64,000 nucleotides of DNA, taken from assembly GCA_018399285.1 (NCBI GenBank), contig JAGYOW010000001.1, positions 62,001-126,000 on the forward strand, written 5' to 3'. The position numbers were made by a program, and so were the translations under genes. The notes below the pieces were generated by a model. That model was not told the DNA's origin and did not search any database. It saw nothing but the letters and a program-made list of their open reading frames with translations. The DNA comes from Desulfotignum sp. (GTDB lineage: Bacteria; Desulfobacterota; Desulfobacteria; Desulfobacterales; Desulfobacteraceae). Shown here one piece after another: positions 16,191 to 27,689 of the stretch (position 1 is the first letter of the stretch; the number at the start of each line of letters is the position of its first letter).

Positions 16191-17495
16191 ATGATCTGGT
16201 TTTATCACATTCTGGTTATTACGGGATTCATACTGGTGCTGCCTTTTTTGCCGATTGTGTGGCTGGTGTCGAAAAAACGTCGGACCAATCTGATGCAGCG
16301 CCTGGGGCTTTGTACCGGCATAAAAAAACAGACGGGTCCCTGCAAACCGGTCTGGATTCACGCCCTTTCCGTGGGGGAAGTCAAATCCGCCCTGCCGCTG
16401 GTTATGGCGGTCCATGATCATTTTCCACAGACTCCGATCGTTTTTACGGCATCCACCCGGACCGGTTATGACACGGCCCGCAGCCTGTTCTGCCGGGCAG
16501 ATTCTCCCCTGGTTTCCCAACTTGCGTATTTTCCCTTTGATCTGCCCTGGGCCGTTGCAAGGGTCCAAAAAAAGATTGATCCGGCATGGGTCTGTCTGGT
16601 GGAAACCGACCTGTGGCCGGGATTTCTTCATGCCATGGACCGGAAACAAATTCCTGTGGTTCTGGTGAATGCCAGGCTGTCACGCCGGTCCTTTCACGGG
16701 TACCGCCGGCTGGGACCGGCCGCTTTTTCCAGACTGACCCATGGCGGTGCAGACCCGCCGTGATCTGGAACGGTTTGCTTCTTATCAGATAAAAAACGGA
16801 GGAGCCGGTTGACCCTGGCCGGGAACATCAAATTTGATTATCCGCTGAAAACCATGACCGACACAGAGAAAAATGAGCTAAAAAGCTGGTTTCACATGGA
16901 TGACACCCAACCATTGTGGGTGGCCGGATCCACCCATCCCAAAGAAGAATCCATGGTGTGGGAAGTTTTTCATCAGGTGCGCCGGCAGGTGCCGGACCTG
17001 AAACTGTTGATCGCGCCCAGGGATCCGGGCCGGTGCAAACAGGTGGCCCGGGATCTGGCAAAAAAAGGAGGGGAATCAATATTGCTTTCCACCACCCGAG
17101 ACAACCCCAAAGATGCACCGGTGATGCTTCTGGACTGTTTAGGCGTGCTGGCAAAGGCTTATGCCGTGTGTGATGCCGCCTTTATCGGCGGGTCTTTAGT
17201 GCCGTGCGGAGGCCATAATCCACTGGAACCGGCCATGTTCAAAAAACCGATATTGTTCGGCCCGCACATGGAAGATTTTGCCGAAGTGGCAGATCTGCTG
17301 CTGGCCCGGGCAGGTGCCTGTCAGGTGAATGATGCAGACGCTCTGGCCGATACCCTGGCTGATCTGCAGGCGTGTCCGGAACGTGCCGCGCAAATGGGAC
17401 ACCTGGCATTTGGCGTGTTGGAAGAAAACGCCGGTGCAGTGGACCGAACCTTGGCAATGCTGTCATCACTGAAGACCGGGGGAAAATGTGTTTAA
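16191..17495 (+). pseudogene. waaA: Kdo/Kdo8N transferase WaaA (KdtA) with two compensating frameshifts
   Basis: Inner-membrane transferase that adds Kdo-type sugar to lipid IVA. The N-terminal part (GT30) has a membrane anchor, then VWIHALSVGEVKSALPL and LVETDLWPGFL. The frame ends at TGA 16761-16763. A second frame from about 16741 continues the family sequence (AVQTRRDLERFASYQIKNGG) to TGA 16810-16812. The original frame resumes at 16809 with LTLAGNIKFDYP and the C-terminal half (GGSLVPCGGHNPLEPAMF). Two opposite indels about 65 bases apart explain this. Error is likely because waaA is normally needed. Given kdnAB nearby, the donor may be CMP-8-amino-Kdo. Confidence 0.85.
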
Positions 17496-18642
17496 GGCCC
17501 TGGAAAAAAAAATTATTCATGCATCCAAACGTCAGGATCCCACGCCTTTTCTGTCCTTTGACACCCTGCTCAAAGCGGTGTCTTACGGATATCAGGCCGG
17601 TGTGGTTCTTCGGAACCGCTGGTACCAATCCGGTCGAATGTCCCGGAAACGCCTGCCCTGTCCAGTGATTTCCGTGGGCAACATCATGGCCGGGGGGACG
17701 GGTAAAACACCCATGGCCGTGTTTCTGGCGGAAATGTTGATTGAATCGGGCAAAAAACCCGTGGTGATCAGTCGGGGGTACAAAGGCAGTCTGAAACATT
17801 CGGCTGCCATTGTGAGCGACGGCACCCGAATGTTTCTGGATGCGTGTGCGGCCGGAGATGAACCCTATATGATGGCCTGCCTGAAACGGTTTCCCGTGGT
17901 GGTGGGAAAAGACAGGTACCGGGCCGGATGCCTGGCTCTGGACCAATTGGATGTGGATGTGGTGGTTCTGGACGACGGGTTTCAGCACATGCAGCTGCAG
18001 CGCGACCTGGATCTGGTCCTGATGGATCATGATGTGCCATTGGGAAACGGGCGAATGCTGCCGGCCGGCCGTCTCAGGGAACCTGCAGCCCAGGCCCTGG
18101 CCAGGGCCGATGCCGTGATTCTGACCCGGTGTTCGGAAACACCGGAGATACCCCATACAGTTTCAACGCTGGCCCCGGATCTGCCCGTATTTTACAGCCG
18201 CCACCAGCCGTTTCTGGCGGATGTGTATCCGGTCGGTTCCCGAAACAGTCAATCGCTTCTAACCCCGCAAAAAAAATCAGAAACACGTCTGTTGTCAGAC
18301 CGTCTTCAGGGGGTGCCCGCAGTTCTGTTTTCCGGTATTGCCGACAACCGGGCTTTTTTTCGCACCATCCAGGGGTTCGGCGTAAATATCCTGGATCATC
18401 TTGAATTTGAGGATCATTACCGGTATAAGAGGGCTGACATTTTACAGATCCGGCACCGGGCAAAGGCTTTGAACGCAGCCATGCTGGTGACCACCCAGAA
18501 AGACTGGGCCAGGCTGGACAAAGAAATTGATTGGCCTCTGGATCTGGCCGTCATCGGGATCACCCTGACACTTGAAAGTGAATCCGGGTTTTGCCGTCTG
18601 GTTGAAACCCGGATTCAAACGCGAGACATCAATGAATCATGA
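17488..18642 (+). CDS. lpxK: Tetraacyldisaccharide 4'-kinase
   Basis: Membrane-associated kinase of 384 aa that phosphorylates the 4' position of the lipid A precursor. The P-loop is GNIMAGGTGKTPM near residue 70, followed by KPVVISRGYKG, then VVVLDDGFQHMQLQRDLDLVLMD and PLGNGRMLPAGRLREP, all standard LpxK blocks. GTG start at 17488, overlapping waaA by 8 bases. It is followed by the acyltransferase gene with a 4-base overlap. The usual lipid A order, with WaaA before LpxK, is inverted relative to the pathway but common in this operon type. Confidence 0.95.
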   Translation: MFKALEKKIIHASKRQDPTPFLSFDTLLKAVSYGYQAGVVLRNRWYQSGRMSRKRLPCPVISVGNIMAGGTGKTPMAVFLAEMLIESGKKPVVISRGYKGSLKHSAAIVSDGTRMFLDACAAGDEPYMMACLKRFPVVVGKDRYRAGCLALDQLDVDVVVLDDGFQHMQLQRDLDLVLMDHDVPLGNGRMLPAGRLREPAAQALARADAVILTRCSETPEIPHTVSTLAPDLPVFYSRHQPFLADVYPVGSRNSQSLLTPQKKSETRLLSDRLQGVPAVLFSGIADNRAFFRTIQGFGVNILDHLEFEDHYRYKRADILQIRHRAKALNAAMLVTTQKDWARLDKEIDWPLDLAVIGITLTLESESGFCRLVETRIQTRDINES

Positions 18643-19544
18643 AAGATGAACAGATATACCGGCTGTTGAAGCGGATGATGTTTTTTATGGGAATCATTCC
18701 CATCCCGGTGGCGGATTTTTTTGCCCGGGTTCTGGGACGATTCTGGTTCCGGATAGACAAACGCCATCGCAACATCACCCTGGACAACCTGACCTGGGCA
18801 TTCGGCCATGAATGGTCAGAAGAAAAAATCGAGCAAACCGCCCGGCAGGTGTTTGTCAACATTGCATCCATGCTGTTTGAAGTGGCCTGGTCGGCCCGGC
18901 TCTCCAAATCCCGGTTTCTGTCTCATTTCACGATCCAGGGTCTGGAACATGTGATAACTGCCCATGCCAAGCGCAAAGGCGTTCTGGTGATTTCCGGCCA
19001 CATGGGCAATTTTGAGATGCTGGTTCCGGCCATTGAAGGCACCGGATTAAAAGGGTATGCCATCTACCGCAAACTGGATTTTGAGCCCCTGGAAAAAATG
19101 ATGCGGGACTTGCGGCAACGGTTCGGGGTGACCTTGATCCCCCTGCGGGGGGCGTCCAGAAAACTGGAGGACATCCTGGCAGCCGGCGGGGTGGTGGGGA
19201 CCCTGATCGATCAGAATGTGGACTGGTACAAAGGGGTGTTTGTCCGGTTTTTCGGTCGGCCGGCCTGCACCAACAGCGGCCTGGCCAAACTGGCCATGAA
19301 AACCGACGCGCCTGTGGTGCCTCTGTATACCGTTCGTCATGGCAGACATTTTTTTATCCGGTTTCTGCCGGAGGTGCCTGTGACGGTAACAGGAGATGCC
19401 ATCGCGGATATTGAAGCCAATACCCAGCGGTTTGTCACGGCCGTGGAGACCATGGTTCGCCAATGTCCGGACCAGTATTTCTGGGTGCACAACCGGTGGA
19501 AGACCAAACCCTGGTGCCTGTGGCCTGGACAGGACTCCCGGTGA
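18639..19544 (+). CDS. Lipid A acyltransferase, LpxL/HtrB family
   Basis: Protein of 301 aa in the lysophospholipid acyltransferase superfamily that adds a secondary acyl chain to Kdo-lipid A at the inner membrane. There is a hydrophobic segment near residues 12-30. The catalytic HX4(D/E) motif is in ISGHMGNFEML (about residues 120-130). Further family blocks are LIDQNVDWYKGVFVRFFGRPACTN and a C-terminal WVHNRWKTKP. Which acyl position it serves, as LpxL or LpxM, cannot be decided. It overlaps lpxK by 4 bases. Confidence 0.9.
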   Translation: MKDEQIYRLLKRMMFFMGIIPIPVADFFARVLGRFWFRIDKRHRNITLDNLTWAFGHEWSEEKIEQTARQVFVNIASMLFEVAWSARLSKSRFLSHFTIQGLEHVITAHAKRKGVLVISGHMGNFEMLVPAIEGTGLKGYAIYRKLDFEPLEKMMRDLRQRFGVTLIPLRGASRKLEDILAAGGVVGTLIDQNVDWYKGVFVRFFGRPACTNSGLAKLAMKTDAPVVPLYTVRHGRHFFIRFLPEVPVTVTGDAIADIEANTQRFVTAVETMVRQCPDQYFWVHNRWKTKPWCLWPGQDSR

Positions 19545-19564
19545 CCCCTTTGATCTGAAAAACA

Positions 19565-20611
19565 ATGAAGAAAAATATATCCAATCAAACCTGCCGCAGA
19601 ATTCTGATCCGGGCCGCCAACTGGGTGGGGGATGCTATCATGACCACTCCGGTGATCCGGGCGGTGCGCAAAAATTTTATGGATGCACATATCACAGTGC
19701 TGGCCAAACCCTGGGTGATTCCTGTTTATGAGAACAATCCATATGTGGATGACGTGATGGTATATGATGCAGCAGACCGCCACAGAATGGGGGCGGGAAC
19801 CCTGCGTCTGGTATCAGATATCCGGCAGCGGCGGTTTGATCTGGCGATTCTCATGCAGAATGCCTTTGAGGCGGCCCTGCTGGTGTTTCTGGCCCAGGTT
19901 CCGGTGCGGGTGGGATACAATACCGATGCCAGAACCTGGTTGCTCAAGCCGGCTGTTCAGCTGGATCCGGCACTGAAAAAAACACATCTGATCGATTATT
20001 ATCTGGGGATTCTCACCGGTGCCGGACTGGCAACCTACGGCCGGGATATGGACCTGTATCTGTCTCCTGCTGATCGGGATGACGCGGATCACCGGCTATT
20101 TAATCTGAAAAAAAATGGGTCGGACCGGGTTCTGGGCATCAACCCCGGGGCCACCGGCGGAACCGCCAAACGCTGGTTTCCGGATCGGTATGCCGCCTTG
20201 TGCAGACGTCTGGCCAACACCTATGACACGCGGATTCTGATTTTCGGGGGGCAAAAAGACCGGGCCCTGGGCGAACAGATTGGCGCCATGGCACCGGGGT
20301 GCTGTGTGAACCTGGCCGGTGAAACCACCCTGGGCCAGGCGTTTGCCCTGATACACCAGTGTGATTTGTTTGTCACCAATGATTCAGGACTCATGCACGC
20401 GGCCGCCGCCTTGAATATTTCCCAGGTGGCGATTATCGGTTCCACCGATCCGAAGGCCACCTCTCCGGACAGCCCGGCCAGCACCATCATCCGGGTACCG
20501 GTGCCCTGCGCGCCCTGCCTGAAAGATGACTGTCCCACGGATCATGCCTGCATGGACCGGATCACGGTGGACATGGTGTTTGACACCTGTTGCCGGATTC
20601 TGGATTCATAA
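19565..20611 (+). CDS. waaF: ADP-heptose:LPS heptosyltransferase, WaaF-like
   Basis: GT9 glycosyltransferase of 348 aa for the LPS inner core. It opens with ILIRAANWVGDAIMTTPVIRAV, the acceptor-side motif. The donor-binding half has GINPGATGGTAKRWFPDRYAAL and then TNDSGLMHAAAALN followed by AIIGSTDPKATSP, close to WaaF (heptosyltransferase II). The last block CAPCLKDDCPTDHACM is a Cys-rich tail often seen in this family. It lies 20 bases after the acyltransferase and 31 bases before a second GT9 gene. Confidence 0.9.
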   Translation: MKKNISNQTCRRILIRAANWVGDAIMTTPVIRAVRKNFMDAHITVLAKPWVIPVYENNPYVDDVMVYDAADRHRMGAGTLRLVSDIRQRRFDLAILMQNAFEAALLVFLAQVPVRVGYNTDARTWLLKPAVQLDPALKKTHLIDYYLGILTGAGLATYGRDMDLYLSPADRDDADHRLFNLKKNGSDRVLGINPGATGGTAKRWFPDRYAALCRRLANTYDTRILIFGGQKDRALGEQIGAMAPGCCVNLAGETTLGQAFALIHQCDLFVTNDSGLMHAAAALNISQVAIIGSTDPKATSPDSPASTIIRVPVPCAPCLKDDCPTDHACMDRITVDMVFDTCCRILDS

Positions 20612-20642
20612 GCGTGGATACTGAATTGTAAGGAGAAAGAAA

Positions 20643-21662
20643 CTGTTTTCATCCATTCAAAAAATTCTGATCATCAAGCCCAGTGCATTTGGAGACATCA
20701 TTCATTCACTGCCGTTCCTTGATGCGGTAAAAAAACGGTTTCCCCACGCCCGGGTGGACTGGGTGGTGTCACACGGCCTGCACACCTTTCTGGAAGGCCA
20801 TCCCCTGATCCATACCCTGTGGGTGATTAAAAAAGACCAATGGAAACAATTGTCCCGTGTGGAAGACACGGTCAAAGAAATTATGTCTTTGAAAAAACAG
20901 CTGGGCCGGGTGGGATATGATGTGGCCATTGACCTGTCCGGGCTGTTCCGGTCCGGTGTGATCACCTGGTTTTCCAAAGCCCCGGTCCGGCTGGGATTTG
21001 CGGAATCCGATGAAGGCAGTCCTTTTTTTTATACCCACAGGATTCACGGCAGCATGAAAATCCACGCCATTGACCGGTATCTTGAGATCGCCCGGTACAT
21101 GGGGTGTAAGATCAATTCCATTGAATATCCCCTGGCACCATATAATCCCGCCCCGGGCATTTTGCAAACCCTGCCGGAAAAGTATGTGGTCATGGCCCCG
21201 TCTGCCGGTAAACCAGCCAACCAGTGGCCGGCTGAAAAATTCGGGGAACTGTCGTCCCGCCTGGCTCTACCCTGCGTGATCATCGCATCAGCCAATGAAG
21301 CGGGTATTGCTGACACTGTGGTGGCCCATTCAAAGGGAAACGCCATTTCCATTGCCGGAAAAACCCGGCTCAAGGAACTGATCCCCGTGATCCGGGGCGC
21401 TTCGTTTTTTGTGTGCAACGACACCGGTCCCATGCACCTGGCCGCTGCCCTGAACATTCCGGTGTTTGCCATTTTCGGTCCGGCCAACCCGGTACGCACC
21501 GGTCCTTATGGAAACATTCACACGGTGATCCGGCTGGAGGATCTGCCCTGCGCCCCCTGTTATGCAAAACACCCCTGCACCCGGTATGATTTCACATGCA
21601 TGAAAGACCTGTCTGTGGATCAGGTGTATGATGCCATTTACCGGAAAACAAAAGCACCATGA
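20643..21662 (+). CDS. waaC: ADP-heptose:LPS heptosyltransferase, WaaC-like, apparent CTG start
   Basis: Second GT9 protein, 339 aa if read from CTG at 20643. The N-terminal motif ILIIKPSAFGDIIHSLPFL must be included, but the first ATG or GTG in frame (GTG 20754) lies after it. An AAGGAG at 20630-20635 sits 7 bases before the CTG, so either CTG is used or an ATG was misread. The C-terminal half has MAPSAGKPANQWPAEKF and CNDTGPMHLAAALNIPVFAIFGPANP, and CAPCYAKHPC near the end. Likely heptosyltransferase I for the inner core. The stop overlaps the next gene by 4 bases. Confidence 0.85.
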   Translation: MFSSIQKILIIKPSAFGDIIHSLPFLDAVKKRFPHARVDWVVSHGLHTFLEGHPLIHTLWVIKKDQWKQLSRVEDTVKEIMSLKKQLGRVGYDVAIDLSGLFRSGVITWFSKAPVRLGFAESDEGSPFFYTHRIHGSMKIHAIDRYLEIARYMGCKINSIEYPLAPYNPAPGILQTLPEKYVVMAPSAGKPANQWPAEKFGELSSRLALPCVIIASANEAGIADTVVAHSKGNAISIAGKTRLKELIPVIRGASFFVCNDTGPMHLAAALNIPVFAIFGPANPVRTGPYGNIHTVIRLEDLPCAPCYAKHPCTRYDFTCMKDLSVDQVYDAIYRKTKAP

Positions 21663-22495
21663 AACTGTCTGTGATCGTCACCACCTATAACCGGCCGGAT
21701 GCGTTGAAAAAAGTGCTGCAAGGCCTGTATGCCCAGACCCGGCTCCCGGATGAGATCCTGGTGGCGGATGATGGCTCCACGGATGATACCCGGCAGGTGC
21801 TGTCTGGCTTTGAAAACCGGCCTGGCCCGAATTTGTGCCATATCTGGCAAAAAGACAAAGGTTTCCGGCTTTCCAGGATTCGAAACAAGGCCATATCAGC
21901 ATCAACAAGTGATTATCTGGTGTTTCTGGATGGGGACTGTATTCCGGGGCCTTATTTTATCGAAGATCATTTCCGGCTTGCACGAAAAGGATTTTTTTTC
22001 CAGGGGAAAAGAGTACTGGTAAATAAGAAAGCTGAGCATGGGTTCGAATTTAAGGATACACAGTCTATCTTCCGGCGGCTGTATCACCTGGTGTGCCGAA
22101 ATGTGTCAAACGCCCATCATCTTTTTCGGATATCTTTTTTCCCCACCTGGTCCACCCGGAAATTGTCCGGCATCCGGGGATGCAATATGGGATTTTTCAA
22201 GCAGAATCTGCTGGACGTGAACGGATACAATGAATCGTTTACCGGATGGGGAAGAGAAGATCAGGAAATTGTGATTCGTCTGTATAATCTGGGGGTGGCA
22301 AGAAGAGAAAATCCCTTTAATGCGGTTTGTTATCATCTGTGGCATCGGGAAAATCCCCGAAACCGGCTTTCGGACAATGATCGTCTGCTTAAAAAAGCCA
22401 TGGCTGAAGATTCCCATGTATGCAGAAACGGGCTGAACCGCCTGGAAGCACATGGATCATTGTATGATTTAAATTCATCTGACACAGCAGGATGA
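21659..22495 (+). CDS. Glycosyltransferase family 2 protein
   Basis: GT-A fold transferase of 278 aa that probably extends the LPS core at the cytoplasmic face. N-terminal LSVIVTTYNRPDALKKVL and VADDGSTDDT bind the nucleotide sugar, and FLDGDCIPGPYF has the DxD metal site. The C-terminal block GRGC-like region (IRGCNMGFFK, then WGREDQEIVIRL) resembles the galactosyltransferase C-terminal domain. Donor sugar unknown. It overlaps waaC by 4 bases and is 3 bases from the next transferase, so it belongs to the same operon. Confidence 0.88.
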   Translation: MKLSVIVTTYNRPDALKKVLQGLYAQTRLPDEILVADDGSTDDTRQVLSGFENRPGPNLCHIWQKDKGFRLSRIRNKAISASTSDYLVFLDGDCIPGPYFIEDHFRLARKGFFFQGKRVLVNKKAEHGFEFKDTQSIFRRLYHLVCRNVSNAHHLFRISFFPTWSTRKLSGIRGCNMGFFKQNLLDVNGYNESFTGWGREDQEIVIRLYNLGVARRENPFNAVCYHLWHRENPRNRLSDNDRLLKKAMAEDSHVCRNGLNRLEAHGSLYDLNSSDTAG

Positions 22496-22498
22496 TGT

Positions 22499-23287
22499 AT
22501 GGCAAAACTATCGGTTTATATTATCGCTTTTAATGAAGAAGACAAAATCCTGGATGCAGTCCAAAGTGTGGCCTGGGCGGATGAAATCATTGTGGCGGAC
22601 TCCTTCAGCACGGATCGCACCGCAGCCATTGCCCAGGACCTCGGGGTCCGGGTAGTCCAGATTCCGTTCAAAGGATTCGGAGATTTGAGAAATCAGGCCA
22701 TTTCCGCCTGCACCCATGACTGGATTTTCAGCCTGGATGCGGATGAGCGCTGTACCAGGGCGGCCAGAGAGGAAATATCCCGGATCATTCATGACCCGGA
22801 CAGCAAAGATGCCTATTATGTGCCCCGGCGCAACTATTTCATGGGAAAATGGATCCGGCATGGGGGATTTTACCCGGATTTCCGACAGCCCCAGGTATTC
22901 AGAAAAGGAGCGCTCCGGTTTAAAAACGATGCTGTGCATGAGCGGTATGAAGTGATCAGCCAAAAGCCCTGCGGCACTTTGAAATCATTTATCCATCAGA
23001 TCCCTTTTAAAAATCTGGAGGAGATCATCCACAAGGCCAACCGGTATTCGACGCTGGGCGCTGAAAAACTGGATGACACAAATAAAAAATCCAGCATGTG
23101 GACGGCCGTGACCCATGGATTGTGGGCCGCGTTTTCCATCTATATTCTTAAACGGGGCTTTCTGGACGGATGGCCTGGATTCATCATTGCCTTTGCCAAT
23201 TTTGAAGGCACCTTTTACAAATACGCCAAATCCTATCTGAAAAAACGAGGTCTGGACAATTTTTTGAAGTTCAGTCCGGATTTATAA
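22499..23287 (+). CDS. Glycosyltransferase family 2, WaaE/KdtX-like
   Basis: GT2 protein of 262 aa like the LPS core beta-glucosyltransferases WaaE/KdtX. LSVYIIAFNEEDKILDAVQS and IIVADSFSTDRT are the donor site, FSLDADERCT is the DxD block, and YYVPRRNYFMGKWIRHGGFY with the QPQVFRK block is typical of this subfamily. The last 90 residues are hydrophobic/basic and may contact the membrane. It is the last gene of the plus-strand envelope operon. A weak stem-loop followed by T residues (23303-23330) lies just after it. Confidence 0.88.
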   Translation: MAKLSVYIIAFNEEDKILDAVQSVAWADEIIVADSFSTDRTAAIAQDLGVRVVQIPFKGFGDLRNQAISACTHDWIFSLDADERCTRAAREEISRIIHDPDSKDAYYVPRRNYFMGKWIRHGGFYPDFRQPQVFRKGALRFKNDAVHERYEVISQKPCGTLKSFIHQIPFKNLEEIIHKANRYSTLGAEKLDDTNKKSSMWTAVTHGLWAAFSIYILKRGFLDGWPGFIIAFANFEGTFYKYAKSYLKKRGLDNFLKFSPDL

Positions 23288-23302
23288 AAAATACCGAACA
23301 AA

Positions 23303-23330
23303 ACTTTTGTCTGTAAAAGTCATTTTTTTT
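23303..23330 (+). terminator. Weak candidate terminator after the LPS core operon
   Basis: A 6-bp stem ACTTTT/AAAAGT (23303-23308 and 23315-23320) with a 6-base loop is followed two bases later by eight T residues. The stem is AT-rich and short. The T run also encodes the last residues of the convergent gene at 23320-24462, so this is tentative. Confidence 0.4.
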
Positions 23331-24462
23331 CAGGATTTAATTGATGGTGGACGTGGTAGATCCGTAAAATATTTTTTCCCATGACATCGATGGTGTGAAA
23401 CTTCTGGACATTTTCCCGGGCGGCATTCACCCGTTTTTGGGTCTCGGTTTTCCGGGACAGTGTTTCCGTGATCTGTTGCGCCAGGGTGTCGGCATCCCCG
23501 GGATCGAAAAGCAGCCCGGTGGCTCCGTGCCGGATGATATCCGGTATGCCACCGGTTTTCGAACCGATGACCGGACACTCGCAATACATGGCTTCCAGCA
23601 ACGCCTGGGGTACTCCTTCAAAGGGGGATGCCAGCACTTTGCAGTCCAGCGCCCGATAAACAGGCCAGACATCATCTGTGAATCCAATGAAATGGGTTCG
23701 GAAAGCGATCTCCAGATCCCGGGTCATTTTTTCCAGCTGTTCCCGGTAGGCATCCGGGCCGTTTCCCACCAGGACCAGGTGATGAGGAATGTGATGGTAC
23801 ACCTGTTTGAATGCTTTTACCAGGGTGGTGACCCCCTTGTCTGCGGACAGGCGGCCCACAAATCCAATAAAGCGGGTATCCGACGGGCATCCGAGTGTTT
23901 CAGCCAGATTTTTTCCGGCCGATTTCCTAGAGGGCAGGGAGTCCGGCGGCAGAATCCCGCTGGGCATGGAAAACACCTGTCTGTCATTGAGGTTGAAAAC
24001 ATTCTTGAGATGCCGGGTGGTGTAATCTGCCGTAGTGAAAACATACGTGGCATATTTTTTGTATATCAACCGGTTGTACCAGGAGTCTCTGACATGGGCG
24101 CTGATGTGCCGGGAAAGAATCCGGCATCCGATTTTTTTTTGATATGCCGCCAGAAGGGCGATCCGGGAGTCTTCATTGCCATGGGTATTGACAATGTCAG
24201 GTTGTTCATTGGCAAAGACACGCCTGAGAAACCGATAGTCTGAAATCATTTCTGATTTTTTGAAATCAACCTCATAGGTTCGAAAGCCGTTCTGCCTGGA
24301 CTTATGTAACAACGGGGTGTTTCTGGGAGCGGCCACAATGAAGTCATGGCCGTTGTTTCTCATCCACACCGCTTCGTTGAAAATCCGTTTTTCCAGCCCG
24401 CCCCACTGGGTGTGACAGGTGGTATGAATGATTTTAAAATGGGATTGCAAAGGCGTCAGCAT
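23320..24462 (-). CDS. Glycosyltransferase family 4 protein
   Basis: GT-B transferase of 380 aa, probably acting on LPS core or O-chain sugars. The N-terminal half carries HTTCHTQWGGLEKRIFNEA (acceptor side). The donor half has FIGFVGRLSADKGVTTLVKAF, LVLVGNGPDAYREQLE, then SPFEGVPQALLEAMYCECPVIGS-type sequence (around residues 278-300), with the EX7E motif. Sugar specificity unknown. The gene overlaps the end of kdsB by 7 bases, so it is probably co-transcribed with the 8-amino-Kdo genes upstream of it. Confidence 0.9.
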   Translation of the reverse strand: MLTPLQSHFKIIHTTCHTQWGGLEKRIFNEAVWMRNNGHDFIVAAPRNTPLLHKSRQNGFRTYEVDFKKSEMISDYRFLRRVFANEQPDIVNTHGNEDSRIALLAAYQKKIGCRILSRHISAHVRDSWYNRLIYKKYATYVFTTADYTTRHLKNVFNLNDRQVFSMPSGILPPDSLPSRKSAGKNLAETLGCPSDTRFIGFVGRLSADKGVTTLVKAFKQVYHHIPHHLVLVGNGPDAYREQLEKMTRDLEIAFRTHFIGFTDDVWPVYRALDCKVLASPFEGVPQALLEAMYCECPVIGSKTGGIPDIIRHGATGLLFDPGDADTLAQQITETLSRKTETQKRVNAARENVQKFHTIDVMGKNILRIYHVHHQLNPEKK

Positions 24463-25190
24463 GGCTGCAGTGCCCTTTCCACCCGGGCAATATCCTCGGG
24501 CAGATCAATCTCAGGTGAATCAAACCGGGTTACTGCCACCTTAATGGAATAGCCGTATTCCAAAGCCCGCAGCTGCTCCAGTTTTTCCACGGCTTCGCAC
24601 CGGCCCGTGGGCAGGGTGACAAACCGGTCCAGAAACGATTTTTTATAGGCGTAAAATCCTAAGTGCTTGTAGTAATCGGTTTCTGTGCCCGCATCTCTGG
24701 GAAACGGGATCTGAGCCCGGGAAAAATACAAGGCATTTCCCGTGTCATCAAAGATCACCTTGACATCCTTGGGATCGGTGATCTCTCTGGGGTTTTGGAT
24801 TTTAAAGGCCAGCGTGGACATTGCCACGCCCGGGTCTTTGTCAAACGGGGAGATCAGGTCATCTAAGGACCGGGGATCGAACACGGGCTGATCCCCCTGG
24901 ATATTGATGATAATTTCATCCGGGCCCAGTTTAAGGATGTTGGCGGTCTCCGCCACCCGGTCGGTACCGGACCGGCAGGTGTCCGATGTCATGACGGCAT
25001 TGCCGCCGAACGCTTCTACCGCCGCAACAATGCGAAGGTCATCCGTGGCCACCCAGACATCGGTCACCACAACAGATTTTTGGGCCTGTTCATATACCCG
25101 CTGGATCATGGGCCGGCCGGCAATGGGGACAAGGGGTTTTCCCTGAAGCCGGCTGGAGCCGTATCGGGAAGGGATGATGGCAATGGGCAT
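24456..25190 (-). CDS. kdsB: CMP-Kdo (probably CMP-8-amino-Kdo) synthetase
   Basis: Cytidylyltransferase of 244 aa that activates the 3-deoxy-octulosonate sugar with CTP. IIPSRYGSSRLQGKPL is at the N-terminus, and MIQRVYEQAQ, VATDDLRIV, TSDTCRSGTDRVAE, NIQGDQPV and KHLGFYAYKKSFL are KdsB blocks. The ATG at 25190 is chosen because family sequence begins at once; an upstream in-frame start would add unrelated residues. In Shewanella the KdsB beside KdnA/KdnB prefers 8-amino-Kdo, and the same preference is inferred here from context, not from residues. Confidence 0.92.
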   Translation of the reverse strand: MPIAIIPSRYGSSRLQGKPLVPIAGRPMIQRVYEQAQKSVVVTDVWVATDDLRIVAAVEAFGGNAVMTSDTCRSGTDRVAETANILKLGPDEIIINIQGDQPVFDPRSLDDLISPFDKDPGVAMSTLAFKIQNPREITDPKDVKVIFDDTGNALYFSRAQIPFPRDAGTETDYYKHLGFYAYKKSFLDRFVTLPTGRCEAVEKLEQLRALEYGYSIKVAVTRFDSPEIDLPEDIARVERALQPC

Positions 25191-25204
25191 AAAGGTAAAA
25201 TCCC

Positions 25205-27485
<2,281 letters not shown>

Positions 27486-27689
27486 GGCAGACTCCTATCA
27501 TGTCATTTAGACATCTGACTGAAATAATCAAATAAAGCATATCTATCACATCCCTGGCCCAAGTTTCAAGCATCGTTCGTCAATTCCGGCAGTGAAAAGC
27601 CATTGACCTGTGATCACGGCCCTGCTTATAATGACCCGTCAAATCATGCCGTGTTCAAAAAAAGCAGCAAAAAACATAGGTGGAACAGC

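Noticed and set aside
15456-16649. Long open frame on the minus strand opposite lptG and waaA
   Set aside because: Product is rich in His, Gln, Pro and Arg with no motif, and genuine genes with family motifs occupy the other strand.
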